Assembly (NCBI GenBank): GCA_020439745.1
Contig: JAGQSC010000007.1
Location: forward strand, 1-34,154
Direction: 5' to 3'
DNA: 34,154 nucleotides
DNA from: Acidobacteriota bacterium
Lineage (GTDB): Bacteria; Acidobacteriota; Holophagae; Acanthopleuribacterales; Acanthopleuribacteraceae
Part shown: positions 23,588-32,422 of the stretch, piece by piece
Position numbering within the stretch: position 1 is the stretch's first letter
Layout: each line of letters begins with the position of its first letter
The notes under the pieces: model-generated
Databases searched by the model: none
What the model saw: the letters and a program-made list of their open reading frames with translations, nothing else
Told to the model about the DNA's origin: nothing
Position numbers and translations under genes: made by a program

Positions 23588-24838
23588 ATGACCATGGACC
23601 GTCCGATTTCACAAGCCACAACCCACCGAAGACGCGCGAAACGAACTGTGACGGTTCTCGCCTGGGTCGGCCTTATTGCCGCATCCATTGCAGGACTTCG
23701 AACCAAACTCACGCCTTCTCTCAATGCTTCCAAGTTGCGCTTGGCGGTGGTCGAGACGGGTGATATCCAGGCAACCATTCAGGCAAGCGGCACGGTGATC
23801 CCGGAACAAGAAATTGAACTCACTAGTCCTTATGAGAGCACGTTGACTCGTATCATGGTGAAGCCCGGTGACGTGGTGCAACCAGGCACCATGATTGCCG
23901 AACTGGACGCCACACCCTATCGCCAACAATTGGCCAAGCTGCAGGAACAGATGCAGTTGAAAAAGAACGAAAAACAGTCGAAGCAATTAGCACTGGACAA
24001 AGAGGCCGGCGAACTGGCCGGACAACTTGAACTGAAACAAATCGAGTCTGAGTTGCAAAGTGCCAAACTCGCTCGTTACGAGACCCTTCAGGAATCAGGA
24101 CTCGTATCTCAAGACATATTTGCGGAGGTCCAGTTAGCGACACGAAAGGCCGAAATCGATCTGAGGCAGGTGCAGTTACAAGTCAGGAATGCTGAAGCTA
24201 GTCGACAAACAGAGCTTCATGCCATCGACCTTCAGATCCAGTTACTTCAGAACGACTTGAACGCTCAGGAAGACTTGTTGCAACAGGCACAAATTCGATC
24301 CGATCGGCCCGGTATGGTGACGATGGTCATGGAGTCGCTGGGACGTGCTGTTACTCGTGGCGAGAAGGTTGCCAGTATCGCGAACCTTGACCGTTACCGG
24401 ATCCGCGTCACCCTTTCAGACGTCTATTCCAGTCGGCTGCAATTAGGTCAATCGTCGGTCGTATCCATAATCGATCGCGACTACAAGGCAACCCTTGTCC
24501 AGATTCACCCCACCATCGAGAACGGCATCGTTTCGTTGATCCTGGCGTTGGATGAGCCACACGCGCCCGAGTTGAAGCCAAACCTCCGTGTAGAAGCACA
24601 GCTCGTGACCGGCTCCCGAGAACACACGCTCAAAGTGGCCAAAAGTCCGTTCATCACGGGTCCCGGGCCGTGGGATGTGTTTGTGGTTCAGGCTGGCAAA
24701 GCAGAAAAGCGGCAGGTTCAGGTGGGCCTCATCAATCATCGCTTTATGGAAATCGAACATGGGCTTGAAGCCGGAGAGCTAATCGTGCTGAGCGACATGT
24801 CTCGATACGAACACATGCAAGAAATTACCCTCAAATAA
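23588..24838 (+). CDS. HlyD-like periplasmic adaptor subunit of an ABC efflux system
   Basis: This is a 416-residue membrane-fusion protein. One N-terminal membrane segment (TVLAWVGLIAASIAGL) precedes the biotinyl-lipoyl-like domain (GDIQATIQASGTVIPEQEIE, SPYESTLTRIMVKPGDVVQ) and a long coiled-coil hairpin rich in Q, E, L and K (about residues 105-235). The second lipoyl half (IRSDRPGMVTMVMESLGRAV) and beta-barrel (YRIRVTLSDVYSSRLQLG) follow. It would bridge the inner-membrane transporter to an outer-membrane channel. Start 23588 suits the predicted transcript and GAGG site; 23579 is the longer alternative. It is the first gene of the sigma-54 operon. Confidence 0.88.
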   Translation: MTMDRPISQATTHRRRAKRTVTVLAWVGLIAASIAGLRTKLTPSLNASKLRLAVVETGDIQATIQASGTVIPEQEIELTSPYESTLTRIMVKPGDVVQPGTMIAELDATPYRQQLAKLQEQMQLKKNEKQSKQLALDKEAGELAGQLELKQIESELQSAKLARYETLQESGLVSQDIFAEVQLATRKAEIDLRQVQLQVRNAEASRQTELHAIDLQIQLLQNDLNAQEDLLQQAQIRSDRPGMVTMVMESLGRAVTRGEKVASIANLDRYRIRVTLSDVYSSRLQLGQSSVVSIIDRDYKATLVQIHPTIENGIVSLILALDEPHAPELKPNLRVEAQLVTGSREHTLKVAKSPFITGPGPWDVFVVQAGKAEKRQVQVGLINHRFMEIEHGLEAGELIVLSDMSRYEHMQEITLK

Positions 24839-24847
24839 GGAGTATTC

Positions 24848-25516
24848 ATGATCCAGTTGGAGCAAGTAGGCAAGGTTTATCGCACCGAAAAAATAGAGAC
24901 CCTGGCATTGGCCGACGTCAATATCTCAATCCCACAAGGTGCTTTTGTTTCCATCATGGGCCCTTCAGGCTGTGGAAAGAGCACGTTATTGAACATGATG
25001 GGGCTCTTAGATCAACCTTCCGACGGTGAAGTCCGCATTTCGGGCCAGAACATGTCGCACATGGGCGATGGTGATTTGGCCCGTTTTCGCAATCAACACA
25101 TTGGCTTTGTTTTTCAGAGCTTTCACCTGATACCCGATCTGAAAGTGATCGACAACGTGGAGATCCCTCTGCTTTACCGTTCGCTGACTCACAAAGAACG
25201 AACGCGTCTGGCACATGCAGCACTCGACCGCGTGGGTTTGTCATCGCGCGTGGATCATTTCCCCAGTCAACTCTCAGGGGGCCAGCAACAACGCGTGGCT
25301 ATTGCCCGCGCCATTGTGGGCGAGCCCAGCTACATTCTCGCCGACGAGCCCACTGGCAACCTAGACAGCCAGATGGGCGACCAAGTGATGGGGATTCTCG
25401 AAGGTCTGAACGAGGAACGTCAGGCGACCATTGTGATGGTTACTCATGACGAGGAAATGGCAAAACGCAGCCATCGCATCATCCGTCTTTTCGACGGTCG
25501 GCAGGTAGATGCATGA
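24848..25516 (+). CDS. MacB/LolD-type ABC transporter ATPase
   Basis: This is a 222-residue nucleotide-binding subunit. Walker A GPSGCGKST is at residues 38-46, the Q-loop FVFQSFHL near 88, the signature LSGGQQQR at 142-149, Walker B YILADEPTGNLDS from 162 and the switch histidine in VTHDEEM. Size and motifs match the MacB/LolD/FtsE group that powers membrane-to-periplasm transport. AAGGAG lies just upstream of ATG. It overlaps the next permease gene as ATGA and is the motor of the efflux operon. Confidence 0.93.
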   Translation: MIQLEQVGKVYRTEKIETLALADVNISIPQGAFVSIMGPSGCGKSTLLNMMGLLDQPSDGEVRISGQNMSHMGDGDLARFRNQHIGFVFQSFHLIPDLKVIDNVEIPLLYRSLTHKERTRLAHAALDRVGLSSRVDHFPSQLSGGQQQRVAIARAIVGEPSYILADEPTGNLDSQMGDQVMGILEGLNEERQATIVMVTHDEEMAKRSHRIIRLFDGRQVDA

Positions 25517-26763
25517 TTCTCAACGCGATCAAAATAGCATTAAAAGTGTTAGCCAGGCGGAAGTTCTTCACGTTCATCAGCCTGTTTGGAACTTCATTCA
25601 CACTGATTGTGCTGGTGGTGGTTGCAGCATTGCTGGACATTTTCATACGCCCCGGCGGCCCGGAACGAAACATGCCTCGCATGCTGGGTTTGTACCAGTG
25701 CGTCATGAAAAGTGAAGGCGGGAACTCAACCTGGTCGGGCTCACCGGGATACCGCTTTCTTTCGCGACACGTGAAGACCATGCAGTCACCTGAGAAGATC
25801 ACGATCTTTTCGAGTCACAATACGGTATCCATTTACGAAGGCACGGACAAATACAACATCGGTCTGCGTCATACCGATGCCACATATTGGGAGGTTTTGG
25901 ACTTCAGATTCATTGAAGGGGTCCCCTTTGACGCGCATCACGAGCAGCAAGCCAGCCAGGTGGCAGTCATTAACCAACAAACGAAGGAACGATTCTTTGG
26001 CTCAGGCTCGGCGTTGGGTGAAACGATAGAAATTGACGGGCAAACCTTCGAGGTGATTGGTGTGGTTGAAAATGTGCCAGCCACCAATCGGTCCGCCTAT
26101 GCAGACGTGTGGGTGCCCATCCCTACCAAAAAGAACAGAGACTACCTGGACGCGATGATGGGTGGCTTTAATGCGTTGCTGTTGGCCCGCTCTCGGTCTG
26201 ATTTCCCAGCGATCAAACGGGAGTATGCGGCAGTGCTGCAACAGATCGATTGGCCTGATCCGCATGGCGACTTTGAGATGTTGGGCGGCGTGGATACGCC
26301 CTTGGAAGTGATGGCCCGCAAGTTCTTCAACGAAACTGAAGAAGGCGAGGTGAGTACGGGCGTTCTGACAGCGGTCATGAGTCTCGCGGCTTTGATTTTC
26401 ATGTTACTTCCTTCGATGAACCTGACCAACATCAATCTCAGTCGGATCATGGAACGCGCATCTGAGATTGGCATTCGCAAATCATTCGGTGCGAATTCAA
26501 GGCACCTAGTGCTGCAGTTCGTGATTGAAAACTTGGTACTTACGGCCATTGCTGGTCTGATCGGGTTTCTCGGTGCCTATGTGATTCTTTGGTCCATCAC
26601 CCAGTCTGATTTGTTTGCCTACGCCACGTTTTCACCCAACTTCCGCGTGTTTGCCGCTGGCCTTTTATTGATCCTGGTTTTCGGAACCATGTCCGGTGTC
26701 TATCCGGCCTGGAAAATGGCGCGCATGCACCCCGTCTATGCACTCAAAGGAGGCCAGTCATGA
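25513..26763 (+). CDS. ABC transporter permease, MacB/FtsX type (first)
   Basis: This is a 416-residue permease. A first membrane helix (FGTSFTLIVLVVVAALLDIF) is followed by a large periplasmic MacB-PCD domain (GETIEIDGQTFEVIGVVENV is typical), then three C-terminal FtsX helices: VLTAVMSLAALIFMLLPSMN, LVLTAIAGLIGFLGAYVILW and FRVFAAGLLLILVFGTMSGV. The block ERASEIGIRKSFGANSRHLV before the second C-terminal helix is the FtsX signature. It starts within the ATPase stop (ATGA) and ends overlapping the next permease the same way, so the two permeases probably assemble as a heterodimer. Confidence 0.88.
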   Translation: MILNAIKIALKVLARRKFFTFISLFGTSFTLIVLVVVAALLDIFIRPGGPERNMPRMLGLYQCVMKSEGGNSTWSGSPGYRFLSRHVKTMQSPEKITIFSSHNTVSIYEGTDKYNIGLRHTDATYWEVLDFRFIEGVPFDAHHEQQASQVAVINQQTKERFFGSGSALGETIEIDGQTFEVIGVVENVPATNRSAYADVWVPIPTKKNRDYLDAMMGGFNALLLARSRSDFPAIKREYAAVLQQIDWPDPHGDFEMLGGVDTPLEVMARKFFNETEEGEVSTGVLTAVMSLAALIFMLLPSMNLTNINLSRIMERASEIGIRKSFGANSRHLVLQFVIENLVLTAIAGLIGFLGAYVILWSITQSDLFAYATFSPNFRVFAAGLLLILVFGTMSGVYPAWKMARMHPVYALKGGQS

Positions 26764-27947
26764 TTCGTCATATCATCAAATCGGTTTGGTACCGCAAGAA
26801 GACAAATGCACTGATTGCGTCGGAACTGTTCGTGGCGTTCCTGGTTCTGTTTGGCCTACTTTCGACCTTAATTTACTTCAAGGTCACGTTTCATCGCACC
26901 CTTGGATTTGACTACAGTGACACGTGGGTGGTCCAAATTGATCGAGGTGGAGAATGGCGCCCAGAGATGGCATCTACCATCAAGCAATTGATTCTGGCTT
27001 GTCGTGGCATGGATCAGGTGACAGCATGTGAACCTTTAGCGATGGTGCCATACGGTGGATCGACTTGGACGAGTACGATCACGACGAGAACAGGTGAGCG
27101 ATCGGCGATCCATAACAGCGTAGGCGACGGCATTGCCGATATGATGAACATTCACTTGGTATCCGGTCGTTGGTTCGGCCCGGAAGATGACCGCGACGAT
27201 TGGACGCCCGTCATCATCAATCAACGAGTCGCCGAGGCCGTATTTGGAGACGAGAACCCGCTTGGCCAGTTCTTGGATCATTTGGATAAAGAGGATGAAC
27301 GAAAGAGGACCGTGGTTGGGGTATTCGATGATTTTCGCCAGCATGGAGAGTTCAGTGCGCCCACGGACGTGGTGTTCATGCGTTACCCGCTACTTGAATC
27401 TTCCGAAGGTGCATTGCGAAACTTTGTGGTCAAGATCAAGCCCGACACCACCGCCGCGTTTGAACCTGAGCTCGTGACGCAATTACAAAAATTTGCGCCC
27501 GGATGGCAGTTCTTTGTCGAGCCTTTGGATCAGATGCGCAGCGAAAAGCACAAAGAAGTGCTGATCCCGCTTTCGATACTGGGCGTCGTCGCCGGATTTC
27601 TCCTGCTTATGGTGGCGCTGGGCATTCTTGGTGTGTTGTGGCAGAACGTCACACAGCGTCGTCAGGAATTAGGCCTCAAACGAGCGCTGGGTGCTAGCAA
27701 ATCCGATGTTCGCTGGCAAATCGTGCTGGAGCTCATGGTGCTTACCGGGTTCGCGGTAATTGCTGGTTCCTTTGTAGCCGTGCAGGTCCCCATCACCGGC
27801 CTTTTCGGATTTGTAGATGGATTCGTGTTTGCTTGGGGATTACTGGCAGCTGCGACGGTACTGTTTCTGCTCACCTTCTTGTGCACGCTTTACCCCAGTT
27901 GGTTGAGCACGCGCATTCGACCCGCAGAAGCATTGCACTATGATTGA
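26760..27947 (+). CDS. ABC transporter permease, MacB/FtsX type (second)
   Basis: This is a 395-residue permease with the same plan as its neighbour. The N-terminal helix is SELFVAFLVLFGLLSTLIYF. The periplasmic domain includes NQRVAEAVFGDENPLGQFLD and VVGVFDDFRQHGEFS. C-terminal helices are PLSILGVVAGFLLLMVALGI, LVLTGFAVIAGSFVAVQVPI and FAWGLLAAATVLFLLTFLCT. RRQELGLKRALGASKSDVRW is the FtsX signature. The end, LSTRIRPAEALHYD, is typical of MacB permeases. The two permeases differ strongly in sequence, supporting a heterodimer. Confidence 0.88.
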   Translation: MIRHIIKSVWYRKKTNALIASELFVAFLVLFGLLSTLIYFKVTFHRTLGFDYSDTWVVQIDRGGEWRPEMASTIKQLILACRGMDQVTACEPLAMVPYGGSTWTSTITTRTGERSAIHNSVGDGIADMMNIHLVSGRWFGPEDDRDDWTPVIINQRVAEAVFGDENPLGQFLDHLDKEDERKRTVVGVFDDFRQHGEFSAPTDVVFMRYPLLESSEGALRNFVVKIKPDTTAAFEPELVTQLQKFAPGWQFFVEPLDQMRSEKHKEVLIPLSILGVVAGFLLLMVALGILGVLWQNVTQRRQELGLKRALGASKSDVRWQIVLELMVLTGFAVIAGSFVAVQVPITGLFGFVDGFVFAWGLLAAATVLFLLTFLCTLYPSWLSTRIRPAEALHYD

Positions 27948-27968
27948 AAGGCACTGGTAGAATTCGCC

Positions 27969-29345
27969 ATGGCAACAGTTAAGCCTTCCATACTCGTGGT
28001 TGACGATGATGCTTCAGTCACTATGTCTCTTTCCATGCTCTTGAAGCGTGAAGGATTCGCTGTTCATACAGCACATCAAGCAGCTGAGGCGTGCGAGATA
28101 ATCGAACACCACAAAGTGGACTTGGTGATTCAAGACATGAACTTCACACAAGAAACCACGGGTATCGAGGGCATGCAACTATTGGCCGAATTGAAAGCAC
28201 ACAGCCCCGATCTTCCCATCATCTTGATGACAGCATGGGGTTCTATAGACTTGGCTGTCCGCGGTATGAAAGCTGGCGCCCGTGATTTCATCACAAAGCC
28301 ATGGGACAATCGCCAGTTGATGAGTGTCGTACGGACGTCCTTGTGCCTAAATGCGACACATCCAACCACTCAGATGACCCGAGAAGAGTTGGACGAACAC
28401 TACGACTTCAACACTATCGTCGGTGAAGATCCACAGCTGTTAAGGGTTTTGGAAACTATAGGTAGGGTAGCGGCTACAGACGCATCCGTGTTGGTGCTTG
28501 GCGAGAGCGGAACAGGGAAAGAGGCCGTCGCCCAAGCTATCCACGCCAACAGCAAAAGGCGGTCAAAGCCCTTCATCAAAGTGAATTTGGGCGGTGTGTC
28601 GTCAGCGCTGTTTGAAAGCGAAATGTTTGGACACGTTCGGGGTGCCTTCACCGATGCAAAAACAGATCGACTAGGTCGTTTCCAAATGGCCCATGGTGGA
28701 TCGATCTTCCTAGACGAGATCGGTGATTTGGACCTCGCTTCCCAGGTGAAGCTGTTGCGTGTATTGAGCGAACGTAACTATGAGCCCCTGGGCTCATCAA
28801 AATCGGTCCGCGCCGATGTGCGTGTGGTAGCGGCTACTAACCGAGACCTGGCCGCCATGGTAGCCGAAGGCTCCTTTCGTGAAGATCTTCTGTATCGGAT
28901 CAATCTGATCACCGTCAACATGCCGCCTCTGCGAAAACGCAGCGGAGACATCGCGTTGTTGGCACGACACTTCTTAGCCAATGCGGCCCAATCACATGGG
29001 CTGGGACAAACGCAACTCGACGGGTCTGCGGTGAGTTGGTTGAAACAACAAACATGGCCGGGCAACATTCGTGAACTGAAACAAACCATGGAGCGCGTGG
29101 TCCTGATGACCGGTAAGACCCATATAGGCGTTCAGGACTTGGAGGCCGTAGCTTCATCGCACGGGACCACATCTAAGCCGGGCCTGCCCACCGTCGGTGA
29201 GATGACACTCGACGAAATTGAGATCGCCATGATCGACAAGGCTCTGAAGCACCACGACGGGAACGTGTCGCGAGCCGCTAAGTCATTGGGGCTCAGCCGA
29301 GCCGCGCTTTACAGGCGTATCGAAAAGCACGGACTACACATTTGA
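27969..29345 (+). CDS. NtrC-family sigma-54-dependent response regulator
   Basis: This is a 458-residue regulator. The receiver domain (residues about 7-125) has the acidic pocket VDDD, phospho-acceptor Asp56 in LVIQDMNF, Thr88 and Lys110. The AAA+ domain has Walker A GESGTGKE (178-185), Walker B IFLDEIGDL (246-254) and, at 225-230, GAFTDA in place of the canonical GAFTGA loop that contacts sigma-54. A Fis-type helix-turn-helix ends the protein (NVSRAAKSLGLSRAALYRRI). It should activate sigma-54 promoters when phosphorylated by the adjacent kinase. The sigma-54 promoter and palindromes upstream of this operon are its likely target. Confidence 0.92.
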   Translation: MATVKPSILVVDDDASVTMSLSMLLKREGFAVHTAHQAAEACEIIEHHKVDLVIQDMNFTQETTGIEGMQLLAELKAHSPDLPIILMTAWGSIDLAVRGMKAGARDFITKPWDNRQLMSVVRTSLCLNATHPTTQMTREELDEHYDFNTIVGEDPQLLRVLETIGRVAATDASVLVLGESGTGKEAVAQAIHANSKRRSKPFIKVNLGGVSSALFESEMFGHVRGAFTDAKTDRLGRFQMAHGGSIFLDEIGDLDLASQVKLLRVLSERNYEPLGSSKSVRADVRVVAATNRDLAAMVAEGSFREDLLYRINLITVNMPPLRKRSGDIALLARHFLANAAQSHGLGQTQLDGSAVSWLKQQTWPGNIRELKQTMERVVLMTGKTHIGVQDLEAVASSHGTTSKPGLPTVGEMTLDEIEIAMIDKALKHHDGNVSRAAKSLGLSRAALYRRIEKHGLHI

Positions 29346-30658
29346 AACTGCACCAGCGCCTGGTCCTCTACCTGTGTGCCATCCATCTGGGCCTGGCGAT
29401 GATCGTTTGGTTTACCTTGAAGGACAATCCCTATTGGTTTTTTCCTTTGGAGGGTGTCTTCATTGTCTCACTGTTGGTAGGCGCTAAACTCTCAAGAGCC
29501 ATCCTGGAGCCGCAACAATTTCTACACGCCAGCCTCGACCAATTGCGAGAAGGTGAATTCGCAACCCGTTATCAACCCAGCGGAAATCCCGACCTCAATG
29601 CATTGGTAGAAACCTACAATCGCATGGTGGACTCGCTTCGCGAGGAACGTTTGAAACTGGGAGAGCAACGCGACTTTCTCGACAAGCTGTTGCATGCTTC
29701 TCCGGCCGCCGTGTTTGTATTCGATTTTGACGGCCGTATTTCCCATGTCAACCCAAGCGCAAGCGATCTACTACGACAGCAACCGGATGCAGTCATCGGA
29801 AGATCGCTGGACCAACTGGGTTTGGGTTGGACAAACGAGCTCAGCCAGCTTGGTTTGGACGTACCCAAGATTATTCATGCACAAGGCAGCCGACGGTTGC
29901 GCTGTGTCCGGTCACAGTTTAAGGATCGTGGATTTACGCGCGCGTTCATCATGGTCGAAGAGCTCACCGAAGAGCTTCGCGAACGCGATCGCATGGCCTA
30001 CGAAAAACTGCTCCGCATGATGGCCCACGAGATTAACAACACGGTCGGTGCCACCAACTCATTGCTGGAATCATGTCTCACGTTCGGGGAATCACTACAA
30101 GGCAACGACCAAGATGATTTTCGTACGTCCATTGAAACCATCATCACACGGCATGAACATCTGAACCGGGTCATGCGAGAATTCGCAGCGGTCTTAAAAG
30201 TGCCTGAGCCCAGATGTCAGGAAACAGACATCCATCAGCTCGTCAAAGACGTTCATCGTTTGGTGAGTGCGGCCTGTGAACGGACAGGAATCGAGTGGCG
30301 CTGGCATTGCCCCGATAGTCTGCCCGTGCTGTCCATGGACCAGCACTTAATGGAACAAGTCCTTATGAACATCGTCAAGAACGCCATGGAAGCCATTGGT
30401 GAGCGGGGCGCGATCGATGTTCACCTGATGACTCAGTCCGGTAGCGTAACATTAGTGATTGAAGACTCCGCAGGCGCCCTAACAGCGGAGGTCAAGAACC
30501 AACTATTCAGCCCATTCTTCAGTACGAAAGCCAGTGGGCGCGGCATTGGCTTGACCCTGATCCAAGAAATCCTCGTGCAACATGGCTTCGAGTACAGTCT
30601 GGAAGGCGAACCGGGTCGTTCTACCCGCTTCACCATACATTTCCCTATTCCTACATAA
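29342..30658 (+). CDS. Membrane sensor histidine kinase, NtrB-like
   Basis: This is a 438-residue kinase. Two membrane helices (LVLYLCAIHLGLAMIVWFTL and FFPLEGVFIVSLLVGAKLS) are close together, so there is almost no periplasmic sensor loop. A HAMP-like linker (about 52-105), a PAS-type domain (about 112-205), and a HisKA segment with phospho-acceptor His229 in MMAHEINNTVG follow. The ATPase domain has N-box NIVKNAMEAI (Asn347), EDSAG (Asp375), LFSPFFSTK and the G-x-G box GRGIGL. It starts at TTG 29342, overlapping the regulator stop as TTGA. It most likely phosphorylates the regulator encoded just upstream. Confidence 0.92.
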   Translation: MKLHQRLVLYLCAIHLGLAMIVWFTLKDNPYWFFPLEGVFIVSLLVGAKLSRAILEPQQFLHASLDQLREGEFATRYQPSGNPDLNALVETYNRMVDSLREERLKLGEQRDFLDKLLHASPAAVFVFDFDGRISHVNPSASDLLRQQPDAVIGRSLDQLGLGWTNELSQLGLDVPKIIHAQGSRRLRCVRSQFKDRGFTRAFIMVEELTEELRERDRMAYEKLLRMMAHEINNTVGATNSLLESCLTFGESLQGNDQDDFRTSIETIITRHEHLNRVMREFAAVLKVPEPRCQETDIHQLVKDVHRLVSAACERTGIEWRWHCPDSLPVLSMDQHLMEQVLMNIVKNAMEAIGERGAIDVHLMTQSGSVTLVIEDSAGALTAEVKNQLFSPFFSTKASGRGIGLTLIQEILVQHGFEYSLEGEPGRSTRFTIHFPIPT

Positions 30659-30789
30659 CGATCGAACAGCCCTCGAATCTCGATGGATGCCAATCCACCC
30701 TCACAACTCGGGTGCGCGGCAACAGTGAAACAAAAAGGGAGCCCTCACGTTAACTCAAGTGCGATATGCTCACATGGAGGGATTCAATC

Positions 30790-32301
30790 ATGCGCGAGTG
30801 GAAAAGCTGGTTGGGACCGGGCTTGATTGTAGCCATGGCTGTCATTGCTATCCACGTCATTTGGGCACCCGGTTACGGCGTTTTTCGCGATGAGCTCTAC
30901 TACATCGCCAGCATAGATCACCTGGACTGGGGATACGTAGATCACCCACCCATGGTAGCCTGGCTCGCTGCTGTCTGGGGTTCGATCTTTGGGAAATCCT
31001 ACGTGGGTTTCCGACTACTCACCGCCCTGATGGCAGGTGCAACAGTCTATGTCACCAGCCTGATCGTCAAACGTTTGGATGGAGGTTGGTACGCCCAATT
31101 ACTGGCCACAGTCTGCGTGGGACTTGCGCCCATCTATTTGTCCCTCTTCAGCATCTACTCCATGAACGCATTGGACCTCTTGGTGTGGTGCATCCTGCTC
31201 TATTTGGTTGTGTCCGTCCTCCAAACCAAAGATCCCAGCTATTGGCTTTGGTTTGGCGCGGTTTGTGGCGTCGGGTTGTTAAACAAAATTAGTGTGGGTT
31301 TTCTTTGTGTCGGTCTTCTCGTGGGCATGCTGGTGCAACGACAGTTCCAACACGCCCGTTCACCCAAACTTTGGATCGGCGCGGCAATCGCTGCGGCCCT
31401 ATTCACCCCTCACCTTTTGTGGCAAATCAACCACGGTTGGCCCACTGCTGAGTTCATCGAAAACGCGACTAACTTCAAAAACATTCAATTTGCACCGCAT
31501 ACCTACATACAAGCGCAGGTGATGATGTTAAATCCGCTCACCGCCCCGTTATGGATAGGCGGACTGATCATGCTCTTTCTGCGCAAGTCATGGTCAGCGT
31601 TCAGACCTCTGGCGTGGGCCTACCTTGCCACGTTGATCCTAATGTTGACCCAAGCGGCCAAGCCCTATTATCTCGCCCCGATCTACCCAATCCTATTCGC
31701 AGCTGGCGCCACTTACGTAGAAACTTGGTCCCGTCATTGGTTACGCATGCTCGCGTTTGCAACGGTGGTACTTTCTGGGATCGCCCTGATGCCGCTTGCC
31801 AAACCCATTCTCGATGAAGACCGTTACGTGCGTTATGCCGAGCGACTGGGCGCAGCACCCAATACAGAGGAACGCCACGAACTAGGACGGCTACCCCAGT
31901 TCTTTGCCGACATGCACGGTTGGCGCGAGCTGGCGGAAACCGTTGCCCAGGTGTATGGCGACCTGGCGCCGGACGATCAGGCTGAATGCTGTATCTACGC
32001 CAACAACTATGGCGATGCAGGTGCCATTGATTATTTCCGTGGTGTGTACCCTCTTCCACCTGTGGTTTCAGGACACAACAGCTACTGGTTATGGGGGCCA
32101 GGCAGTTGCAGTGGGCAAGTACTCATCATTATCGGCGGCGAGGAGGCAGATCACCTTCAGACGTTCGAGCAGGTGGAACCCGCAGCCATCTTTACCTGCG
32201 TCGACTGCATGCCCTATGAAAACAACCAAGTCATTTGGCTGGCCCGCAACCCTAAGCTCCCCGTCCCCGAACTATGGCCACGCGTCAAACACTACGACTG
32301 A
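30790..32301 (+). CDS. Glycosyltransferase family 39-like membrane protein
   Basis: This is a 503-residue multi-spanning protein with about ten membrane helices, of the PMT/ArnT-like GT39 superfamily that uses lipid-linked sugars. Hallmarks are the first periplasmic loop with FRDELYYIA (acidic pair at residues 34-35) and the motif GYVDHPPMVAWLA (49-61), both characteristic of the family, and a C-terminal soluble tail containing a YANNYGDAGAIDYFRG block. ATG at 30790 has GGAGGG eight bases upstream; an earlier ATG at 30766 lacks such a site. The acceptor is unknown. It stands alone, about 130 bases after the kinase gene and on the same strand. Confidence 0.85.
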   Translation: MREWKSWLGPGLIVAMAVIAIHVIWAPGYGVFRDELYYIASIDHLDWGYVDHPPMVAWLAAVWGSIFGKSYVGFRLLTALMAGATVYVTSLIVKRLDGGWYAQLLATVCVGLAPIYLSLFSIYSMNALDLLVWCILLYLVVSVLQTKDPSYWLWFGAVCGVGLLNKISVGFLCVGLLVGMLVQRQFQHARSPKLWIGAAIAAALFTPHLLWQINHGWPTAEFIENATNFKNIQFAPHTYIQAQVMMLNPLTAPLWIGGLIMLFLRKSWSAFRPLAWAYLATLILMLTQAAKPYYLAPIYPILFAAGATYVETWSRHWLRMLAFATVVLSGIALMPLAKPILDEDRYVRYAERLGAAPNTEERHELGRLPQFFADMHGWRELAETVAQVYGDLAPDDQAECCIYANNYGDAGAIDYFRGVYPLPPVVSGHNSYWLWGPGSCSGQVLIIIGGEEADHLQTFEQVEPAAIFTCVDCMPYENNQVIWLARNPKLPVPELWPRVKHYD

Positions 32302-32422
32302 TCTAATTGAAGTGACTGGGCGGAAAGATATCTCAACTCAACAAGAATGAAATCGGGTCTGATAAACTCACCGCGTCGATGATGTAATTTGTCACTGTCA
32401 AAGGTGAACGGGAGATTGTTAG

